A stretch of 64,000 bases of DNA, from NCBI GenBank assembly GCA_022823945.1, contig JAJEBK010000009.1, positions 124,001 to 188,000 of the forward strand, read 5' to 3'. The translations under genes were made by a program, and so were the position numbers. Below are positions 61,674-64,000 of the stretch, in pieces. Numbering within the stretch: position 1 is the first letter of the stretch; each line of letters opens with the position of its first letter. Source of the DNA: Anaerolineae bacterium (lineage in GTDB: Bacteria; Chloroflexota; Anaerolineae; Aggregatilineales; Phototrophicaceae). The notes under the pieces are model-generated. The model worked only from the letters and a program-made list of their open reading frames with translations, was not told where the DNA came from and searched no databases.

Positions 61674-61810
61674 TGTGGAATTCTCTTTTGCAGACGGGCA
61701 ATGCGCACAGTCTAGCAAAGGCGCTCGGATGCTTGTAGGGGCTACTTGCCAGTGCCATTGCGACAACATGAAGCCTCGCGTTGCAATCGCGAGAACCCGC
61801 ACGCACATTC

Positions 61811-61845
61811 CTTCCCCCTGACCTGTCGGGGGGATTGAGGGGGGT
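61811..61845. repeat. C-rich CCCCCTCA/TCAGGGGG repeat (copy 3, inverted)
   Basis: Read on the minus strand it has CCCCCCTCAATCCCCCCGAC and GGTCAGGGGGAAGG, closely matching the two units at 32907-32988. A small unrelated hairpin (CTCGCG...CGCGAG) lies next to it at about 61772-61790. The spacer holds no gene. Confidence 0.65.
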
Positions 61846-61849
61846 GTTC

Positions 61850-62530
61850 TTACATCGGCTTGCGCGCCCAGACCTGGCTGTAGTCTTCCTGCCAGATGGC
61901 GAAGTGGATATCGCGCAGGCCCAGCGCTGTCAAGACTTCGCGCATTTTCGATTCCTTCCAGGTGCGATCGGGCATCCAGCGCGTGTCGATGCGAATGGTG
62001 GTCAGCAGGATGCCGCCCCTTTTCAAAACGCGCGCCATCTCTGCCAGCGCGACAGCCTGGTCGGGCATGAATTCCAACGCTTCCAGGCAGGTTACGACAT
62101 CAAAATGCTCAGCGGGGAAAGGCAACTGCGACGCGTCACCCCGCAGCAGGGTGATAAAGCTGTCGAATCCCTGTGCTATCCGTTTTGCTCGCGCCACAGA
62201 CAACATGCGCCTGCTGGCATCCATGCCCACGACATGCCCGTGGAAGCCGGCGCTGCTCGCCATCAGCAGGGGAACGCGGCCTGTGCCGGTCGCGACATCG
62301 AGGATGAGTGGATCGGTCTTAGGCGCGATGGCAGCCGTCAAAGCCTGCGAAACCAGCACATGATCGGCGTATTCGTCGAATTGCTTGATGCGGTCGTAGC
62401 GATGCGCCACCAGATCGTATAGCGCAATCACAACCCGCCGACCCAAATAGACGCCCTCGGTTTCGATCAGCAGCCACCAGATCAAGAAGCAAACGATTCC
62501 CAGCCCGAGCGCCAATGCGAGCAAAGTCAT
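61850..62530 (-). CDS. Membrane-anchored class I SAM methyltransferase (UbiE/Methyltransf_11 type)
   Basis: 226 residues. An N-terminal hydrophobic helix (about 3-22) anchors it to the membrane. The methyltransferase domain starts with YDLVAHRYDRIKQFDEY, then motif I ILDVATGTGRVPLL, motif II VVGMDASRRML and motif IV FDVVTCLEALEFM. The pattern is of the UbiE-like group that often methylates quinones or lipids, consistent with a membrane location. Its ATG overlaps the stop of the ABC exporter gene by 4 bases (ATGA), so exporter and methyltransferase are co-translated and may act on the same lipophilic molecule. Confidence 0.9.
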   Translation of the reverse strand: MTLLALALGLGIVCFLIWWLLIETEGVYLGRRVVIALYDLVAHRYDRIKQFDEYADHVLVSQALTAAIAPKTDPLILDVATGTGRVPLLMASSAGFHGHVVGMDASRRMLSVARAKRIAQGFDSFITLLRGDASQLPFPAEHFDVVTCLEALEFMPDQAVALAEMARVLKRGGILLTTIRIDTRWMPDRTWKESKMREVLTALGLRDIHFAIWQEDYSQVWARKPM

Positions 62531-64000
62531 GTTGTGGCGAGCAGGTCGGACTCGCGAAATTGCATCGCATAGAGCCGGGCGTACAATCCCCGCGCCGCCA
62601 TCAGATCATCATGCGTGCCCAGCTCGATGATGCGCCCCTCGTCCAGCACGGCGATGCGATTTGCCACGCGCACGGTGCTGAGGCGATGGGCGATGATCAG
62701 GGTGGTGCGGTTGCGCATCAGCCGCCCCAGCGCCTCTTGCACCAGTTGCTCGCTTTCGCTATCCAGGCTGGAGGTCGCTTCGTCCAGCAGCAGGATGGCC
62801 GGGTCTTTTAGCAAGGCGCGCGCAATGGCGACTCGCTGACGTTGCCCGCCACTCAGCTTGATGCCGCGCTCGCCGACCACGGTGTCATAGCCCTTGGGCA
62901 ATTGACTGATGAAGTCGTGGGCGTTGGCTGATCGGGCTGCGGCGATCAGCTCTGTTTCGCTGGCCTCCAGCTTGCCATAGAGGATGTTTTCGCGGATGCT
63001 GCCGCCGAAGAGCAGCGTCTCTTGCGGGACAATGCCGATTTGTTCGCGCAGGCTGGCTTGGGTCACATCACGGATGTCGCTGCCGTCCACAAAGATCGCG
63101 CCAGAATCGGGATCATAAAAGCGCGGAATCAGGTTGAACAATGTGCTTTTGCCCGCGCCGCTGGGTCCAACCAGGGCGATGACCTCCCCGGCGGCGATCT
63201 CCAGATTGATATCGCACAGCACAATTTGTTCTGCTTCATAAGCAAAGCTGAGGCTGCGCAGCGCAATCGTGCCTTGCACCGGCTTCAGCTTCCGCGCATT
63301 GGGCGCATCTTGTACATCCGGCTGCGTATCCAGGATCTCAAAGACGCGCTTGGTCGCCCCCAACGCTTCTTGCAATTGCGAATAAACGCCGATGACACCC
63401 GCAAAGCTGCCCGCCACCGTCAAGCCATAAATCAAAAAGGCGATCAGCTCGCCCGCCGTCAGCCGCCCGTCCAGGACCTCGCGACCGCCAAACCACAAAA
63501 TCAGCGCCAAGCCCGAGAAAGCGATAAAGGCGATGATGGGACCAAAGACCGAGCGCACAGTCAACAGCTTGACCGCCGCTCGAAAAGCTACTTCTATCGC
63601 GCTGTTAAAGCGGTTGATTTCGTATTGTTCGCGCACGAAGCTCTTGACTTCGCGGATATTTTGGAAGACTTCTTCCGCCACGACAGTCGCGCCGGCGAGC
63701 TCGTCCTGGACGCGCGTGCTGGTGCGCTGGATGGCTCTGCCCAGCACCGTGCCCACCACGACCACCAGCGGCATCAATACGATGATGAACAGTGTGAGCC
63801 GCCAATTCAGCCAAAACATGACTGCCACCGCGCCGACGAGCGTGAGCGCCTGTTGCAGCACGGTGGCGATGTTGCCGGTGAGCACCGTGCGCACCACAGT
63901 CACATCGGACGACAAGCGGCTGATCAGCTCGCCCACGCGCCGGTCGGCATAATAGCGCAGCGACAGAGTCTGCAAATGCGCATATAGCTGGCAGCGCAAA
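62527..64000 (-). CDS. ABC exporter with fused membrane and ATPase domains (MsbA-like), 5' end off window
   Basis: At least 491 residues; the N-terminus, including the first helices, lies beyond the right edge. The visible membrane domain includes RYYADRRVGELISRLSSDV, a coupling-helix region of lipid/drug exporters. The ATPase is canonical: Walker A GPSGAGKST, signature LSGGQRQRVAIARALL, Walker B ILLLDEATSSLD with catalytic Glu, H-loop IAHRLS. Unlike the pair at 29206-32823 both halves of the ATP site are consensus, so it can work as a homodimer. It is upstream of, and overlaps, the membrane methyltransferase gene. Confidence 0.93.
   Translation of the reverse strand, partial: LRCQLYAHLQTLSLRYYADRRVGELISRLSSDVTVVRTVLTGNIATVLQQALTLVGAVAVMFWLNWRLTLFIIVLMPLVVVVGTVLGRAIQRTSTRVQDELAGATVVAEEVFQNIREVKSFVREQYEINRFNSAIEVAFRAAVKLLTVRSVFGPIIAFIAFSGLALILWFGGREVLDGRLTAGELIAFLIYGLTVAGSFAGVIGVYSQLQEALGATKRVFEILDTQPDVQDAPNARKLKPVQGTIALRSLSFAYEAEQIVLCDINLEIAAGEVIALVGPSGAGKSTLFNLIPRFYDPDSGAIFVDGSDIRDVTQASLREQIGIVPQETLLFGGSIRENILYGKLEASETELIAAARSANAHDFISQLPKGYDTVVGERGIKLSGGQRQRVAIARALLKDPAILLLDEATSSLDSESEQLVQEALGRLMRNRTTLIIAHRLSTVRVANRIAVLDEGRIIELGTHDDLMAARGLYARLYAMQFRESDLLATT

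Noticed and set aside
60063-61715. 550-residue plus-strand ORF
   Set aside because: Exact shadow of argS on the other strand; no domain or ribosome site.

Overview
The window looks like a chromosomal segment of a Chloroflexota bacterium, probably an Anaerolineae or SAR202-like lineage; the sequence alone does not settle the class. The evidence is two large DUF2298 (Chlor_Arch_YYY) membrane proteins and an Agl23-type (TIGR03663) membrane protein, families concentrated in Chloroflexi and Archaea, combined with a clearly bacterial gyrA, argS, dcd and rplY, and G+C-rich codon use. Sigma70-like promoters (TTGAC-n17-TACAAT and variants) can be read in many spacers. A set of G+C-rich and CTCGGTG/CTCTGTG-rich interspersed repeats recurs between genes.

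Region 1 (1-19480, all minus strand) is one long cell-envelope glycosylation operon: a GT4 glycosyltransferase, a GT39-like membrane enzyme, a 1967-residue GT39-DUF2298 fusion, a second DUF2298 protein, another GT-C-like protein, then an ECF sigma factor with an anti-sigma factor, and finally an Agl23-like protein with an NHL beta-propeller that runs off the left edge. Several junctions are 4-base ATGA overlaps.

Region 2 (19880-37186) is mainly housekeeping and mixed: tRNA-Gly(CCC), ribosomal protein L25, gyrA, a small four-helix membrane protein, birA, a HIT protein, two more GT-C-like membrane proteins flanking a heterodimeric ABC exporter, and a twin-HTH regulator divergent from a SAM methyltransferase.

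Region 3 (37216-58949) is the most unusual part: a carbohydrate-utilisation island. It carries five GH117-like five-bladed beta-propeller domains in four genes (one gene is a tandem fusion), a type I sulfatase, an unclassified TIM-barrel-like enzyme, a GMC oxidoreductase, a KduD-like SDR, a zinc MDR dehydrogenase, a mandelate-racemase-type enolase, a GntR/FCD regulator and a complete family-5 ABC importer split over three places. None of the glycosidases or the sulfatase has a signal peptide. The inferred scheme is import of sulfated oligosaccharides, cytoplasmic desulfation, removal of terminal anhydro-sugar, then oxidation, enolase-catalysed ring opening and redox epimerisation toward 2-keto-3-deoxygluconate. 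A near-identical palindrome, ATTGTnnACAAT, overlaps core promoter elements at three separate transcription units of the island and is the likely operator of the GntR protein.

Region 4 (59065-64000) returns to housekeeping: tRNA-Val(TAC) with promoter and terminator, dcd, argS, a membrane-anchored methyltransferase, and an ABC exporter truncated by the right edge. No CRISPR array, insertion sequence, integrase, rRNA or replication origin was seen.
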